This document shows positions 9,701 to 17,359 of a stretch of DNA of 39,715 nt, one piece after another. The notes beneath the pieces were generated by a model. That model did no database searches. It saw only the letters and a program-made list of their open reading frames with translations, and had not been told where the DNA came from. This stretch comes from Cysteiniphilum halobium (GTDB lineage Bacteria; Pseudomonadota; Gammaproteobacteria; Francisellales; Francisellaceae), in NCBI RefSeq assembly GCF_003574425.1, contig NZ_QLIU01000034.1:1-39715 (forward strand), in the 5' to 3' direction. Positions within the stretch are counted from its first letter, which is position 1, and each line of letters opens with the position of its first letter. Both the position numbers and the translations under genes were made by a program.

Positions 9701-10428
9701 TTTATGGAAATACCATATATGCTGGAGGTGGGAGTGATATTGTCAATAGTAAAGAGGGAAGTGATATGATTTATGCTGGTAAGGGCAATGATATTATTTA
9801 TGCAGGTGCTGGTGATGATACAGTTTATGCACAATGGGGAGATAACACTTTGCATGGTGATGCTGGAGACGATAGGTTATATGCAGGAAATGATGGTCAA
9901 GATCAGCTTTTTGGTGGTCAAGGTAATGATATGCTTCGTGCTAGAAATGGTGATGATTTGCTTGAAGGTCAAGAAGGAGATGATAGATTGATCGCCCATG
10001 GGGATAACAATATCCTAGTTGGTGGTGATGGCAGTGATCAATATCAAGTCAACTTCAAGAATGCCAATAGTACGGTCATCAATAATTACGATAGTGATGG
10101 TAGTTCTGATTTTATGAAGCTCAATGGTGTAAAAACAACGGATCTAAGATTTTATCGTGAAGTAAGCAGCTTAATGATTAAGAATTTGGCAGACAAAAAT
10201 AAACCCAAAGAGATCATTGTAACGGACTGGTTTGAATCTCAAGATCATCAAATTGATGAGATTGGGGTTGGTAAATTTGTACTAAGCAACAAACAGATTG
10301 ATGTGATTATTCAAACACTAGCTAGTTTTAATGTCGAAAGTGGAGTAGGTGAAGATCTTTTAAACAAAGAGCAGCAAGATGAGATTAAAAAAACACTGAC
10401 AAATGCCTGGATGCCAAAATCTGCCTAA
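3796..10428 (+). CDS. Giant RTX exoprotein with N-terminal His/Cys domain
   Basis: This is a 2,210-residue protein, probably exported in one step by the type I system encoded upstream and folded by Ca2+ outside the cell. I chose the ATG at 3796 because AAGGAG at 3783-3788 is well spaced from it; an in-frame GTG lies at 3790. Residues 1-140 hold GYHTW (His24) and SDNCVEVA (Cys114), the order seen in circularly permuted NlpC/P60-papain folds. Residues about 340-470 are Asp-rich and EF-hand-like (FDLDADG, DLDQNGQ, DSNQDG), as in many large RTX proteins. Classical GGxGxDxUx repeats cluster at about 850-950, 1145-1200 and 1299-1365. A long variant repeat block spans about 1661-2080. The last 130 residues lack repeats and would hold the C-terminal type I signal. 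No lipase or protease motif was recognised. The gene overlaps convergent ftsI by 4 bases. Confidence 0.9.
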   Translation: MSNKVYTVTIISDGLLGGEPKGYHTWLKISDGTKDGTIIYSYGKREGAIDGNIITGISGAIRPKGETLERELASSRYEGYITEAQYLAMQSKGDYIVDNPPLYRIYPYGYSDNCVEVASEILAAAGINILKGFTTPTAVIGQIEILNDISDHNDVFINPNSYQDYMQQRLLSDLLSSEPRYAGDIAKQLSILSTEEYFNGVNRLTMGGPEGLHSINYADILSTLSELIRSDMSIIAKADTLLSNLLEQISGNKNITAQEFNYLYNQMLSVEGITFSGLLAARDRLSDFKNIFGQFDDVEDILSKDLKELEHLLDRVRDSGLVDSLINSDFTAAANAVPLRADPLIFDLDADGIETVTADGNVLFDHNGDEVKYASGWVGADDALLVHDLDQNGQIDNGLELFGDNTVKANGEKATDGFDALSDLDDNADGVFDRNDTAFGELKLWQDSNQDGVVQDGELKSLDDVGVLSVDLNAIDDGSGATGGVIAKKSTYNTVNGESFVVAALDFNANLFYREYHDDFNHQFSEELETMDLAFNMKGSGAVRDLNQAALLNPDIANVVQSIIQTDSYQQRKSLYQTLVSAWAQSAEGFTSAITTLEGLVLDSGAKVGFEISDETRQRLERIAVLEAFNFSHMLDYTLIENGANSEIRVSIGNWSNVMRFNSNEDLVLNDAMFIGFPQQAPLINSAYDKLLLSVENNVFKAHDYQRFVNMIEFYIDDQGKLAISFEAIDQYFMDSVQIDTIATVGLLLSLNTIENNQLSALGWDSNKTLANMLRTIDSNQLSELSQIQSYRFKNGVISDIHMLKESIEHTIQGNEIVIGSDQNDVINPIDTSRWYTTSPSGSLAFNYVDGGDGDDWIYTERGHFYNDIIFGGDGNDFLVSDMPTYDERRQYYSSEYVTADALYGEAGDDVLHGGGSNNILDGGEGNDVIVARAGNNKVFGGDGNDIIISGAMLSEVYNSITDGGVSGEKFLANSYTITEAGKGNDIIVSGYRNQSTYIYHLGDGHDVILKNAFLDAQGRIGFNYDGTYIVDYLFSDKDKGAINDIFNDVLRFSAGITPETISLKRIEYDLQLTINEHDSVRLTNFYKALDDYVDLGKVSRIEFASGTVWQRGDEVFNIAPENVHYVGTDQADSFHGTIANDILEGVSGSDHLYGGKGDDEIFGGEGDDRLYGNDGDDILNGGQGNDLLVGGHGNNRYIFGINFGRDEIQVTHLYSSGQFVNDTIVFTDGIMLDDVFFVKNLDDLIVKHANNQDEIVLKNFYTTTANYRSGVNQFIFADDAIVDRSHRLLDPATVRGTPYDDKLIGSNENDLMYGQDGNDNLEGNAGDDTLDGGLGNDRLIAGAGNDTLIGGKGNDYLYGETGHNRYVFSAMDGEDKVKKVDLSRQITGNSSTLVFNEGIQLSDFNQINLTSFSQLHSKLGERYLKWHIKDLIFISEKKGLNITLVDYGMTKDYDEDKRDYSSSTYLEFNNGTERWQLTPHKAMSMEVNGEERTFHNSVTLTRFDEVEQVNYIQGIGKREYLQGTEGNDILDGGGNHDYLAGGLGADRYVLSNLSFNDDVIVADVLNAEDAVLLKDIAMDVLYFLREQDDLSIIAFNSDFEQAGSYQNNGSFYRSSIKLSGYFAGLSVETIIDSAGNTHSIAELLNDESKYSAMNDSLHRIGSRGDDYIETYAGNDVIYAKAGNNWVDAGQGNNTITAGSGDDRIDVGDGDNLIRAGHGENDIETGNGNNSIRTGKGNDTIYVGKGDNIIKAGHGENAIQAGSGDNQIYGGADYDYVYVEDGNNVIKLGHGDNELDTGDGDNIIYAGNGDDSVNLGDGNNTVKLGAGDNQIYAYNGDNIIMTGAGDDYIELGDGHNVIRAGHGDNEIDVGDGNNQIYSGNGNDIVYAYDGDNVIKAGHGDNEVYAGNGNNRIITGRGDDLIEVQGGENIIRAGAGDDVITINNNDYGEVTHVLYPGQMPADGNSVYPIVYGNTIYAGGGSDIVNSKEGSDMIYAGKGNDIIYAGAGDDTVYAQWGDNTLHGDAGDDRLYAGNDGQDQLFGGQGNDMLRARNGDDLLEGQEGDDRLIAHGDNNILVGGDGSDQYQVNFKNANSTVINNYDSDGSSDFMKLNGVKTTDLRFYREVSSLMIKNLADKNKPKEIIVTDWFESQDHQIDEIGVGKFVLSNKQIDVIIQTLASFNVESGVGEDLLNKEQQDEIKKTLTNAWMPKSA
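8917..9618 (+). repeat. 108-bp higher-order tandem repeat inside the RTX gene (about 6.5 copies)
   Basis: Read in the gene's frame, this stretch is an uninterrupted run of 26 nine-residue units. The units fall into a four-unit pattern of 36 residues (108 bp). Unit 1 is like GDGDNLIRA, unit 2 like GHGDNEIDV, unit 3 like GNGNNSIRT, and unit 4 like GKGNDTIYV or GAGDDYIEL. GHG(D/E)N recurs in the second slot of five of the six full sets. Many units have Asn where the canonical RTX repeat has the Ca2+-binding Asp. At DNA level the copies have diverged, which points to old duplications under selection on the protein. Confidence 0.85.
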
Positions 10429-12236
10429 TTATCAGCAATAATCTGTAATAACCACTTTTTATTTCTATTTAATAACTCGTATTCACTTAATGGTTGTTGA
10501 TAAGGAACACCCATATATTGCAAGCTATGCTGCGCAATGCTGGCAAAGACAGGTGCCGCTGAAACGCCACCAAATTGATAAAAGTGGCTACCTTTAGGGT
10601 TGTTGATCCAAACGACAATTGAAAGTCTTGGATTTTTAACCGGAGCGACACCTGCAAAAATTGCGTTATATTCATTAACGAATTTACCATTGGCAACACG
10701 ATGCGAGGTTCCCGTTTTGCCAGCAACATCAAAACCTGGGATATTAGCAAGTACTCCAGTGCCATGAATGCTGACCACTGTTTGCAGCATAGCTAATACC
10801 TCTTTAGTAATATCTTCAGGTAAGACTTGTCGGCAGTTGATATCACTTGAGTGTTTGGGCTTAATTAGACGCATAGGGCAAAGCTTGCCATTGTTACCAA
10901 AAATTGTATAAGCATGCGCTAATTGTAATGCTGAGCTACTTAATGCATAACCAAATGAAAGGGTTGCAAACTCAAACTCGCTTAATGAGCTCAAAGGTGG
11001 CAGATAGCCATTGGTAGCAAGTGGGAAATCAATGGTTGATGGTTGCCCAAAACCTAAGCTTGACAAGAAATTATAAACTTTTTCTTTATCTAGTGTTAAG
11101 GTGACTTTGCTGACACCAACGTTACTGGATTTTTCAAGGATTTGTGTCAATGTGATATCCCCAAAGTTGGCATCATCACGAATGCGATGCCCATGTAAGA
11201 AATAGTAGCCTGGGCTAGTATCGATCATGCTATCGGGTGTATATTTACCTGAAAGAAGTGCTTGAGAGATAAAAAATGGCTTAATGGTTGAGCCAGGTTC
11301 AAAGGTTTCAATAACTGGTTGTAGGGCAATGGCTTTGCCAGTATGTTCATTGAAGTTGTTAGGATTAAAGCTCGGGTAGCTTGCAAGTGCCAAAATTTCG
11401 CCATTTTTTGGATCAACAACAACGGCAGCGCCCGAGTCGGCATTGGTATCAATCACGCCTTTTTTAAGGGCCTGATAAGCAAAGCTTTGAATATTACTGT
11501 CAATTGTTAAATAAATACTTTTGCCTAAATGATAATGTTGAGGTTTATCATTGAAACTTATGGCATGTCCCTTGCCATCCAAAGTACTGGACAAAGCACC
11601 TTCTTCAGCATGTAATTTATCTTGATAGGTCAGCATCAAGCCATCTTGCCCTTTATTGGAAATATTAGTAAAACCAATAAGGGGAGCAATTTCATTGGCT
11701 TTAGGGTAATAGGTTCTGTTTTGATCTTCAATCGCAACCCCTGGGATATTTAAGGCTTTTAAATCATCGATTTTTGAGGGTTCAACAAACTGTGCAGCGA
11801 TATAATATTGTTTATTAGGATATTTGGCGATGAGCGTTTGAATGTCATTTAATGAAAGACCATCAATATTTGCTTCATTAATCTTTTGATATTTTTCAGG
11901 ATAATCTTTTAAGACTTTGATATCTAAAATAACTTTATACAGATTCGTACTTACGGCCAACGGAATGCCATTGCGATCATAGATGATGCCGCGTGTTGCA
12001 TCCAAATCAACGGTGCGATGACTTTCATTTTGTCCATGCTTGGACAGAAAGTCATGATCCTTGGTTTCAAGATAAAGTAGTCGATAAACCAGCACAAGAA
12101 AGACGGCAATAATAAGAAAAAATGTGAAGAGAAAGCGCCACTTATGCTTTGGTGCATGCTTAATTTTGTTGTCTGATAGCTTATTTTCTTTTAGTCGCTT
12201 ACTGTTTTTGCTTTGCTTAGTGCTATATTGTCTCAT
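10425..12236 (-). CDS. ftsI: Septal peptidoglycan transpeptidase FtsI (PBP3)
   Basis: This class B penicillin-binding protein cross-links septal peptidoglycan during division. From the ATG at 12236 it has 603 residues: a basic cytoplasmic tail, one membrane span (about 34-54), a pedestal domain starting near DATRGIIYDRNGIPLA, and a transpeptidase domain. The catalytic motifs are STIK (Ser316), SSN (370-372) and KTG (507-509). The stretches EPGSTIKPF and EKSSNVGVSK are close to FtsI and argue against PBP2. A longer frame reaches 12293, but the extra 19 residues (MLHFPVNSAP...) do not look like the family N-terminus. There is no strong ribosome site for either start. The gene is alone here, divergent from tyrS, rather than in an mraW-ftsL-murE cluster. 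Confidence 0.9.
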   Translation of the reverse strand: MRQYSTKQSKNSKRLKENKLSDNKIKHAPKHKWRFLFTFFLIIAVFLVLVYRLLYLETKDHDFLSKHGQNESHRTVDLDATRGIIYDRNGIPLAVSTNLYKVILDIKVLKDYPEKYQKINEANIDGLSLNDIQTLIAKYPNKQYYIAAQFVEPSKIDDLKALNIPGVAIEDQNRTYYPKANEIAPLIGFTNISNKGQDGLMLTYQDKLHAEEGALSSTLDGKGHAISFNDKPQHYHLGKSIYLTIDSNIQSFAYQALKKGVIDTNADSGAAVVVDPKNGEILALASYPSFNPNNFNEHTGKAIALQPVIETFEPGSTIKPFFISQALLSGKYTPDSMIDTSPGYYFLHGHRIRDDANFGDITLTQILEKSSNVGVSKVTLTLDKEKVYNFLSSLGFGQPSTIDFPLATNGYLPPLSSLSEFEFATLSFGYALSSSALQLAHAYTIFGNNGKLCPMRLIKPKHSSDINCRQVLPEDITKEVLAMLQTVVSIHGTGVLANIPGFDVAGKTGTSHRVANGKFVNEYNAIFAGVAPVKNPRLSIVVWINNPKGSHFYQFGGVSAAPVFASIAQHSLQYMGVPYQQPLSEYELLNRNKKWLLQIIADN

Positions 12237-12349
12237 GCATAAAAGTATCGTGGTCACTGTCACTGGCGCTGAGTTTACCGGAAAATGTAGCATTTAGCTA
12301 ATTTAAGGCAGCATCTACAGCTAGAGTTGTTGATAGTTGTCAGTGGCAA

Positions 12350-12378
12350 TTGCGTTTTGTAGCTAATATTGGTATACA
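12350..12378 (+). promoter_or_regulatory. Promoter for tyrS
   Basis: A -35 box TTGCGT at 12350-12355 and a -10 box TATACA at 12373-12378 are separated by 17 bases. A TG one base upstream of the -10 makes it an extended -10. The start of transcription would be near 12385, about 40 bases before the tyrS ATG. Confidence 0.6.
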
Positions 12379-12427
12379 TAGAAGCAGTTTGGTGGGTATA
12401 TAAATACAAAAAGGTAAAAAGATCACA

Positions 12428-13627
12428 ATGTATCGCATTGAAGAAACGTTAAGTGTCATTAAGCGTGGCGCCGAAGAGGTGCTTTTAGAAGAAGATTTAA
12501 TCGCTAAATTAAAGAAAAAAAAACCGCTTATTGTCAAATTTGGTTGCGATCCCACAGCACCTGATATCCATTTAGGGCATACTGTGGTGATCAATAAATT
12601 GCGTCAACTACAAGATTTAGGTCATGAAGTTCACTTTTTAATCGGTAATTTCACGGCACAAATTGGTGATCCAACGGGAAAAAATACAACGCGCCCACCA
12701 TTGTCAGCGGCAGATGTCGAGGAGAATGCTAAAACCTATCAAAAGCAAATTTTCAAAATTCTAGATCAAGAGAAAACGATTGTTAAACGCAATGGTGACT
12801 GGTTTGATCAGATGACAGCGAGTGACATGATTAAACTTGCGTCAAAACAGACTGTTGCAAGAATGCTTGAGCGTGACGATTTCTCTAAACGCTATAGGTC
12901 TGGACAAGGTATTGCAATTCATGAGTTTTTATACCCGCTAGTGCAAGGTTATGATTCGGTAGCGATGGTTGCTGATATTGAGTTAGGAGGTACGGATCAG
13001 AAATTTAACTTATTGATGGGGCGCGAGCTGCAAAAGCAAGCGGGACAAGAGCCGCAAGTGATTATCACTATGCCGTTATTAGAAGGATTAGATGGCGTCA
13101 AAAAAATGTCTAAATCAGCGAATAACTATATCGGTATTGAAGAGCCAGCAGATGAGATGTTTGGTAAAATTATGTCGATTTCGGATGAGCTTATGTGGCG
13201 TTATTATGAGTTGTTAAGCTTTAAGCCGATGACTGAAATTGAAAGCTTAAAAGAAGCGGTTAGCAATGGTGAAAATCCACGTGACATTAAGATTGATTTA
13301 GCCAAAGAGATTATTGCACGCTTTCATAGTGAAGATGCAGCACAAAAAGCGCATCAAAACTTTATTGATCGTTTTCAAAAGAATCAGATACCAGAGGATA
13401 TGCCTGAAGAGACTATTACATTAGTGAAAGATAATATGCCAATTGCGAATGTTTTGAAGTTAGCAGGTTTGGTCTCAAGCACCTCTGAAGCGATTCGCAT
13501 GATTAAACAAGGTGCAGTTAAAATTAACGGTGATAAGGTTGAAGATACACAGCTTATATTGAAACAAAAAACGTCAGATATTTATCAAGTTGGCAAAAGA
13601 AAGTTTGCCAAAATCACATTGATATAG
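12428..13627 (+). CDS. tyrS: Tyrosyl-tRNA synthetase
   Basis: This cytoplasmic enzyme charges tRNA-Tyr with tyrosine using ATP. It has 399 residues, normal for the shorter-motif bacterial TyrRS group. The class I signature HIGH appears as HLGH (48-51), the tyrosine/ATP region as GGTDQKFN (187-194), and the second signature as KMSKS (226-230). A C-terminal S4-like RNA-binding domain (about 335-399) includes [18 protein letters not shown]. The ATG follows AAAAGGTAAAAAGATCACA, a modest ribosome site. It is transcribed away from ftsI and is followed after 23 bases by a small membrane protein gene, probably on the same transcript. Confidence 0.96.
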   Translation: MYRIEETLSVIKRGAEEVLLEEDLIAKLKKKKPLIVKFGCDPTAPDIHLGHTVVINKLRQLQDLGHEVHFLIGNFTAQIGDPTGKNTTRPPLSAADVEENAKTYQKQIFKILDQEKTIVKRNGDWFDQMTASDMIKLASKQTVARMLERDDFSKRYRSGQGIAIHEFLYPLVQGYDSVAMVADIELGGTDQKFNLLMGRELQKQAGQEPQVIITMPLLEGLDGVKKMSKSANNYIGIEEPADEMFGKIMSISDELMWRYYELLSFKPMTEIESLKEAVSNGENPRDIKIDLAKEIIARFHSEDAAQKAHQNFIDRFQKNQIPEDMPEETITLVKDNMPIANVLKLAGLVSSTSEAIRMIKQGAVKINGDKVEDTQLILKQKTSDIYQVGKRKFAKITLI

Positions 13628-13650
13628 TCAGCAAAGGAGTAAGAGGAAAA

Positions 13651-13848
13651 ATGGAAAAATTTATTCAGGAAGTCTTAGTTATTTTTGTGATATTGACGGC
13701 ATTGATGGTGCTTTATCATGTGTTTATCTTCTTATTTTGGATTTTATTAGTTGCCATTGGTGTGGCGATTGTTTATCGCGTGATTAAATTCATTGTGTCA
13801 TTGTTTTTACCAAAGAAAGATAATGTGGCTGAATACGAAGACTTATAA
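13651..13848 (+). CDS. Small hydrophobic membrane protein
   Basis: This 65-residue protein is almost wholly hydrophobic from residue 8 to 54, consistent with two closely spaced membrane spans, and ends in a charged tail (PKKDNVAEYEDL). The ribosome site AAAGGAG is strong, about 11 bases from the ATG, with AGAGG nearer. It lies 23 bases after tyrS and 14 bases before the next gene, so the three are likely one operon. I do not recognise the family. Confidence 0.75.
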   Translation: MEKFIQEVLVIFVILTALMVLYHVFIFLFWILLVAIGVAIVYRVIKFIVSLFLPKKDNVAEYEDL

Positions 13849-13862
13849 TTGACTGGTGTAGC

Positions 13863-14492
13863 ATGAAGCAGCTAAAGGCATTAATATTAAGTGTGATGTT
13901 GGTGATACTTGTTGCTTGCAGTAATCAAGATAAGGAAGCATTGAGTAAGTCTGATATTGAGACAGGTAAGTATGCCGATGTGCTAAAATCGCATTTGGCA
14001 GTGCGTCAAGCACAATTAAGCGAGCTCTTTGCTAGTAATCGTATTATACAAACGCTAATGCATGCTAATAAGCGCTTAGCTGAACAGAGACCATTATCTG
14101 AAACGCGTTATCAGGCAATTGACCAAAATATGCAAAAAATGCGTGATACCTATAATGTGCAGCTATTACTCTATAATGCCTGTGCGGTTAAACTAAAGCA
14201 GTTTCAGGCAGAGCATCCTGCTTTTGTTGAGATTTTTGTCACCGATTTATCTGGCATGAATGTATGTCAAACCAATATGACAACAGACTTTTATCAAGCA
14301 GATGAAAAATGGTGGCAGGTAGTTTATCACAATGGTGTGGGAAAGCTGTATTATGGTGAGATTGAATATGATGGCAGTGCCTCAGAAGTAGTCGTACCGA
14401 TTTATATGCCTATTTATGCACATAAAAAACTCATTGGTATTGCCAAAACTTTGGTGGCAATTGAAGATATAAAACTTACTGAATTTAATTGA
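13863..14492 (+). CDS. Lipoprotein with a Cache/PDC-like sensor domain
   Basis: The 209-residue product begins with a lipoprotein signal peptide whose lipobox is LVAC, with the lipidated cysteine at 19, and should be anchored on the periplasmic side. The mature part resembles a single Cache (PDC) ligand-binding domain: a long N-terminal helix (about 35-95), then IFVTDLSGMNVCQTN, DFYQADEKWW and VVPIYMPIYAHKKLIGIAKTLVAIED, the strand-turn pattern found in extracellular parts of chemoreceptors and histidine kinases. No kinase, HAMP or methyl-accepting part is attached. It may therefore bind a ligand and pass it to, or report to, another protein; that is inference. The Cache call rests on pattern resemblance, not a profile search. 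It overlaps the convergent transporter gene by 8 bases. Confidence 0.8.
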   Translation: MKQLKALILSVMLVILVACSNQDKEALSKSDIETGKYADVLKSHLAVRQAQLSELFASNRIIQTLMHANKRLAEQRPLSETRYQAIDQNMQKMRDTYNVQLLLYNACAVKLKQFQAEHPAFVEIFVTDLSGMNVCQTNMTTDFYQADEKWWQVVYHNGVGKLYYGEIEYDGSASEVVVPIYMPIYAHKKLIGIAKTLVAIEDIKLTEFN

Positions 14493-15165
14493 TGAGATTA
14501 ACTACGGTAGGGCGGTATATATAGTATTTAGCTGCATAAACAATGGCATAAGTAATTGGAATTGCAAGGATGCAGAAAATGGCCTTAGAGCCAAATGAAC
14601 CAAGAATTAATGTGGTTTTATCAGGAAATGACCAAAAGACGATAGAGATGAAAATCACGGAATCAATAAATTGACCCAAAATGCTTGAGAACCCTGAACG
14701 CAACCATAAAAAGCGCCCTTTAGATAGGTCTTTGATCGTCTGAAAAATGAAAACATCAAGGAATTGTGAAATAACAAAACCAATCACTGTGCCTAAGATC
14801 ACAAGGTTACTTTTGGCTAAGACATGGGCATAAACACCTTGGTCATGCCAGCCAGTGGTATGTGGCATGATGACGGATAGCTCAATAATTAGCACGAAAA
14901 TTATCTGACTGATGACGCCAAGAATTGAAACAAAGTAAGCTTTCTTTTTCCCATATAATTCGCAAACGGCATCAATAATAGGGAAAGTGAAAAGAGCAAA
15001 AATAATGTTTGAAAAAGGAAAGCTAAGTCCTAGATAGACGGGTTTTGTCGCAGTTATTGCTGAAGAAGTCATTGCACAGATAACTATCATTGATAGGATT
15101 AATAAAATAATAATGTCTTTATTGACAAATGTGTCATCTTGTAAGAAGTGCTTCTTTGTTGTCAT
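14485..15165 (-). CDS. Queuosine precursor transporter family (YhhQ/VUT) membrane protein
   Basis: This inner-membrane protein belongs to the vitamin uptake-like VUT/ECF-type family, whose member YhhQ imports the queuosine precursors preQ0/preQ1. From the ATG at 15165 it has 226 residues and about six membrane spans. Family-like stretches include FPFSNIIFALFTFPIIDAVCELYGKKKA and the region around GFVISQFLDVFIFQ and FSSILGQFIDSVIFI. I chose 15165 because the reverse-strand AGAGGG is 8 bases upstream of it; another ATG at 15171 is too close to that site. The longer open frame to 15273 overlaps rsmB and is unlikely. It begins just after the rsmB stop and is probably co-transcribed with rsmB and suhB. 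The substrate is inferred from family only. Confidence 0.85.
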   Translation of the reverse strand: MTTKKHFLQDDTFVNKDIIILLILSMIVICAMTSSAITATKPVYLGLSFPFSNIIFALFTFPIIDAVCELYGKKKAYFVSILGVISQIIFVLIIELSVIMPHTTGWHDQGVYAHVLAKSNLVILGTVIGFVISQFLDVFIFQTIKDLSKGRFLWLRSGFSSILGQFIDSVIFISIVFWSFPDKTTLILGSFGSKAIFCILAIPITYAIVYAAKYYIYRPTVVNLIN

Positions 15166-15178
15166 TATCATGTCCCTC

Positions 15179-16456
15179 TCATGTTTTTTGTAATAGACAA
15201 TAGTAAAACCCATCACCACCGTCTTCAGTAGGTAGAATCTGGTAACCATGCACTTGTTTGAGTTTGTTATCAATCATTGGAATATCAATGACATGAAACG
15301 CAGGATGTGTTTGCAGAAAGTTTGCCATTTGTTTATCATTTTCTTCAGGCAAAATAGAGCAAGTAGCGTAAAGTAGCAAGCCATTTGGTTTCAAGTATGA
15401 TGTCAGATTATTTAAAATACGCTGTTGTATTTGGACAATATCTTTGACTTCTTCAGGGGTGCGCAGCACCTTAATATCCGGATTGCGACGAATCACCCCT
15501 GTAGCACTGCAAGGCGCGTCAATTAATATCTTATCAAATAAAATATTCTCTCTAAGTGGCTCTGTGGCGTCATGAATAGTGTGGTGAATATTAAGGCCAT
15601 TTAACTGTAAGCGTGCAAGGTTTTCTGTAATGCGCTTAAAGCGTTTGGTATTATTATCCATAATTGTTAGTTCAATCTCAGGACATAGCTCTAAAAGGTG
15701 TGCACTTTTGCCACCAGGGGCAGCACAAGCGTCAAGAATTTTCTCTTGTGCTTTTGGTGTTAGGATATGTGCAGCTAGCTGTGCAGATTGATCCTGAACA
15801 CTAAAATAACCTTGAGCGAATAATGGTAACGTATTGATGTTTTGCACCTCATTTAATTGAAGGCAGTCATTAATCGTCGTTGCTTTATAGCGAATATTAT
15901 TGCCTTTGAGTGCATTGATAAACTGCTTAGGGTTTTGCTGTTTATTAAGACGTAGAAAAACTGGTGGTTGGATGTTACTATTTTCAATCAGTGTATTAAT
16001 CTTATTGGGGTAGTGTTTTTTAAGTTTGCCATATAACCAGTCAGGTAGTTCCTTAAAGTGATTACTACTGGGTAATATTGCTTTATCAACCTGGCGTAAT
16101 AAGGCATTAATAAATGATTTTGAATTGTTTATATTAAGCTCACCACAAGCATTTACTGTTTCATTAATACAAGCATGTCGTGGTTTGTGCATAAAGATAA
16201 TTTGATATAAACCAATCATTGCCAATAGCTGTACTTTGGGCTTAGTTTTGCCTTGTGCATGTAAGTTAAAAATATACTCAAGATAAAAAAAATGGCGAAA
16301 TACGCCATAACATAGAAGATAAACTAAGCGGCGATTTTGCTCAGTCAGTGGATGGTTATCCAGTTTAGTATCTAAGGAAGCTAAACTGTCTTTGTGTTGT
16401 GTGATTTGATGAATAATAGAACACGCGATAGCGCGAGGATTGGTTAGTGCCTTCAT
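15179..16456 (-). CDS. rsmB: 16S rRNA m5C967 methyltransferase RsmB
   Basis: RsmB methylates C967 of 16S rRNA using S-adenosylmethionine. The 425-residue product has the expected two-part build: an N-terminal NusB-like helical domain (about 5-130, including NPRAIACSII and ETVNACGELN) and a C-terminal methyltransferase domain. The SAM motif is ILDACAAPGGK (about 240-250), and the two cysteines of the m5C mechanism lie in DAPCSATG (Cys316) and YATCSILPEEN (Cys366). I took the ATG at 16456; a GTG is one codon upstream. The start lies 8 bases after the suhB stop, so the genes are one operon. Confidence 0.94.
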   Translation of the reverse strand: MKALTNPRAIACSIIHQITQHKDSLASLDTKLDNHPLTEQNRRLVYLLCYGVFRHFFYLEYIFNLHAQGKTKPKVQLLAMIGLYQIIFMHKPRHACINETVNACGELNINNSKSFINALLRQVDKAILPSSNHFKELPDWLYGKLKKHYPNKINTLIENSNIQPPVFLRLNKQQNPKQFINALKGNNIRYKATTINDCLQLNEVQNINTLPLFAQGYFSVQDQSAQLAAHILTPKAQEKILDACAAPGGKSAHLLELCPEIELTIMDNNTKRFKRITENLARLQLNGLNIHHTIHDATEPLRENILFDKILIDAPCSATGVIRRNPDIKVLRTPEEVKDIVQIQQRILNNLTSYLKPNGLLLYATCSILPEENDKQMANFLQTHPAFHVIDIPMIDNKLKQVHGYQILPTEDGGDGFYYCLLQKT

Positions 16457-16464
16457 CACTTAGA

Positions 16465-17271
16465 TTAAGCTTTTTCAGTAGGGACCAAATATGGCGTCAA
16501 AAATTTAGTAAGCTTGGCAACGATGCGGGGGTTGCCTCCAATTAAGCGTCCATCTTCAAGGAATGTTACCCCACCATCTAATCCACACAGCATGCCGCCG
16601 GCTTCTTTGATCATAAGTGCGGCTCCTGCAGTATCCCATATTTTTGCATCTCTTGATGTCCAAACAGCATCTAAGTAACCGGCGGCAACATAGCACATAT
16701 CAAGCGCTAATGAACCAGAGTAACGAAGACCAGAAATCTCTTTATGCAAATCAAGCACAGCTTCAGGATAAGTGTGTGCGAAGACTTTTTTGCTAAATTT
16801 CAAAGCGCCTGAAAACAAGCAACCGGAGAAGTCTTTACGATTGGCAACGCGGATGCGCTGACCGTTTAACTGCGCTCCTGAGCCTTTAGTTGCGGTAAAT
16901 AATTGATCTAAATAAGGATTATAAATCACCGCAAGCTCTGTTTTGCCACGAAACTGCATCGCAATCGATACACAATGGTGGGGAATGCCATGAATAAAGT
17001 TATTAGTGCCATCAATCGGATCAATAATCCAAGTGTGATCACTGTCTTCATTGCCAAACTCGCCTGACTCTTCGGTAATATAATACTGATCTGGAAACGC
17101 ATGTTGTAAGATATCCGTAATGGCTTTTTCAACGTCGATATCGACATTCGTGACATAGTTATTAGGAGATTTTGTTTCAATCTTAACGTTTTGCATGTTT
17201 TCACTTGCATTTAAGATCATACGACCGGCTTTACGTGCAGCTTTAACTGCAATATTCATCATTGGATGCAT
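16465..17271 (-). CDS. suhB: Inositol-1-monophosphatase SuhB
   Basis: This Mg2+-dependent phosphatase of the inositol monophosphatase family also takes part in rRNA transcription antitermination in E. coli. The product is 268 residues, the usual length. Metal and catalytic residues are in place: ITEESG (Glu67-Glu68), WIIDPIDGTNNF (Asp84, Asp87) and KIWDTAGAALMIKEAGG near 209-225. AAAGG lies 9 bases before the ATG on the reverse strand. It is the first gene of a leftward run with rsmB and the VUT transporter, divergent from trmJ. The neighbourhood with an rRNA methyltransferase fits a ribosome-maturation theme, but the grouping is only positional. Confidence 0.93.
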   Translation of the reverse strand: MHPMMNIAVKAARKAGRMILNASENMQNVKIETKSPNNYVTNVDIDVEKAITDILQHAFPDQYYITEESGEFGNEDSDHTWIIDPIDGTNNFIHGIPHHCVSIAMQFRGKTELAVIYNPYLDQLFTATKGSGAQLNGQRIRVANRKDFSGCLFSGALKFSKKVFAHTYPEAVLDLHKEISGLRYSGSLALDMCYVAAGYLDAVWTSRDAKIWDTAGAALMIKEAGGMLCGLDGGVTFLEDGRLIGGNPRIVAKLTKFLTPYLVPTEKA

Positions 17272-17314
17272 GAAAAATACCTTTAGCTTTTACCCGAATA
17301 AAAAATTAGTTGTG

Positions 17315-17320
17315 TATAAT
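17315..17320 (+). promoter_or_regulatory. -10 box upstream of trmJ
   Basis: A perfect TATAAT lies in the 67-base gap between divergent suhB and trmJ. No good -35 box is seen at the normal distance. Transcription would start near 17327, about 30 bases before the trmJ ATG. Confidence 0.4.
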
Positions 17321-17359
17321 ACCTGATTTAATATTAAGGTGATAGGTTCTATTTTAAAG

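Noticed and set aside
8767-9855. Two long reverse-strand frames (8767-9165 and 9346-9855) rich in Ile/Thr/Asn
   Set aside because: They are mirror images of the repetitive RTX codons (GGT, GAT, AAT); periodic composition keeps the antisense frame open.
12237-12293. Longer start for ftsI
   Set aside because: The added 19 residues are not typical of FtsI N-termini; the ATG at 12236 gives the usual basic tail plus membrane span.
15166-15273. Longer start for the VUT transporter
   Set aside because: It would overlap rsmB by about 95 bases and add residues unlike the family; a good ribosome site favours 15165.
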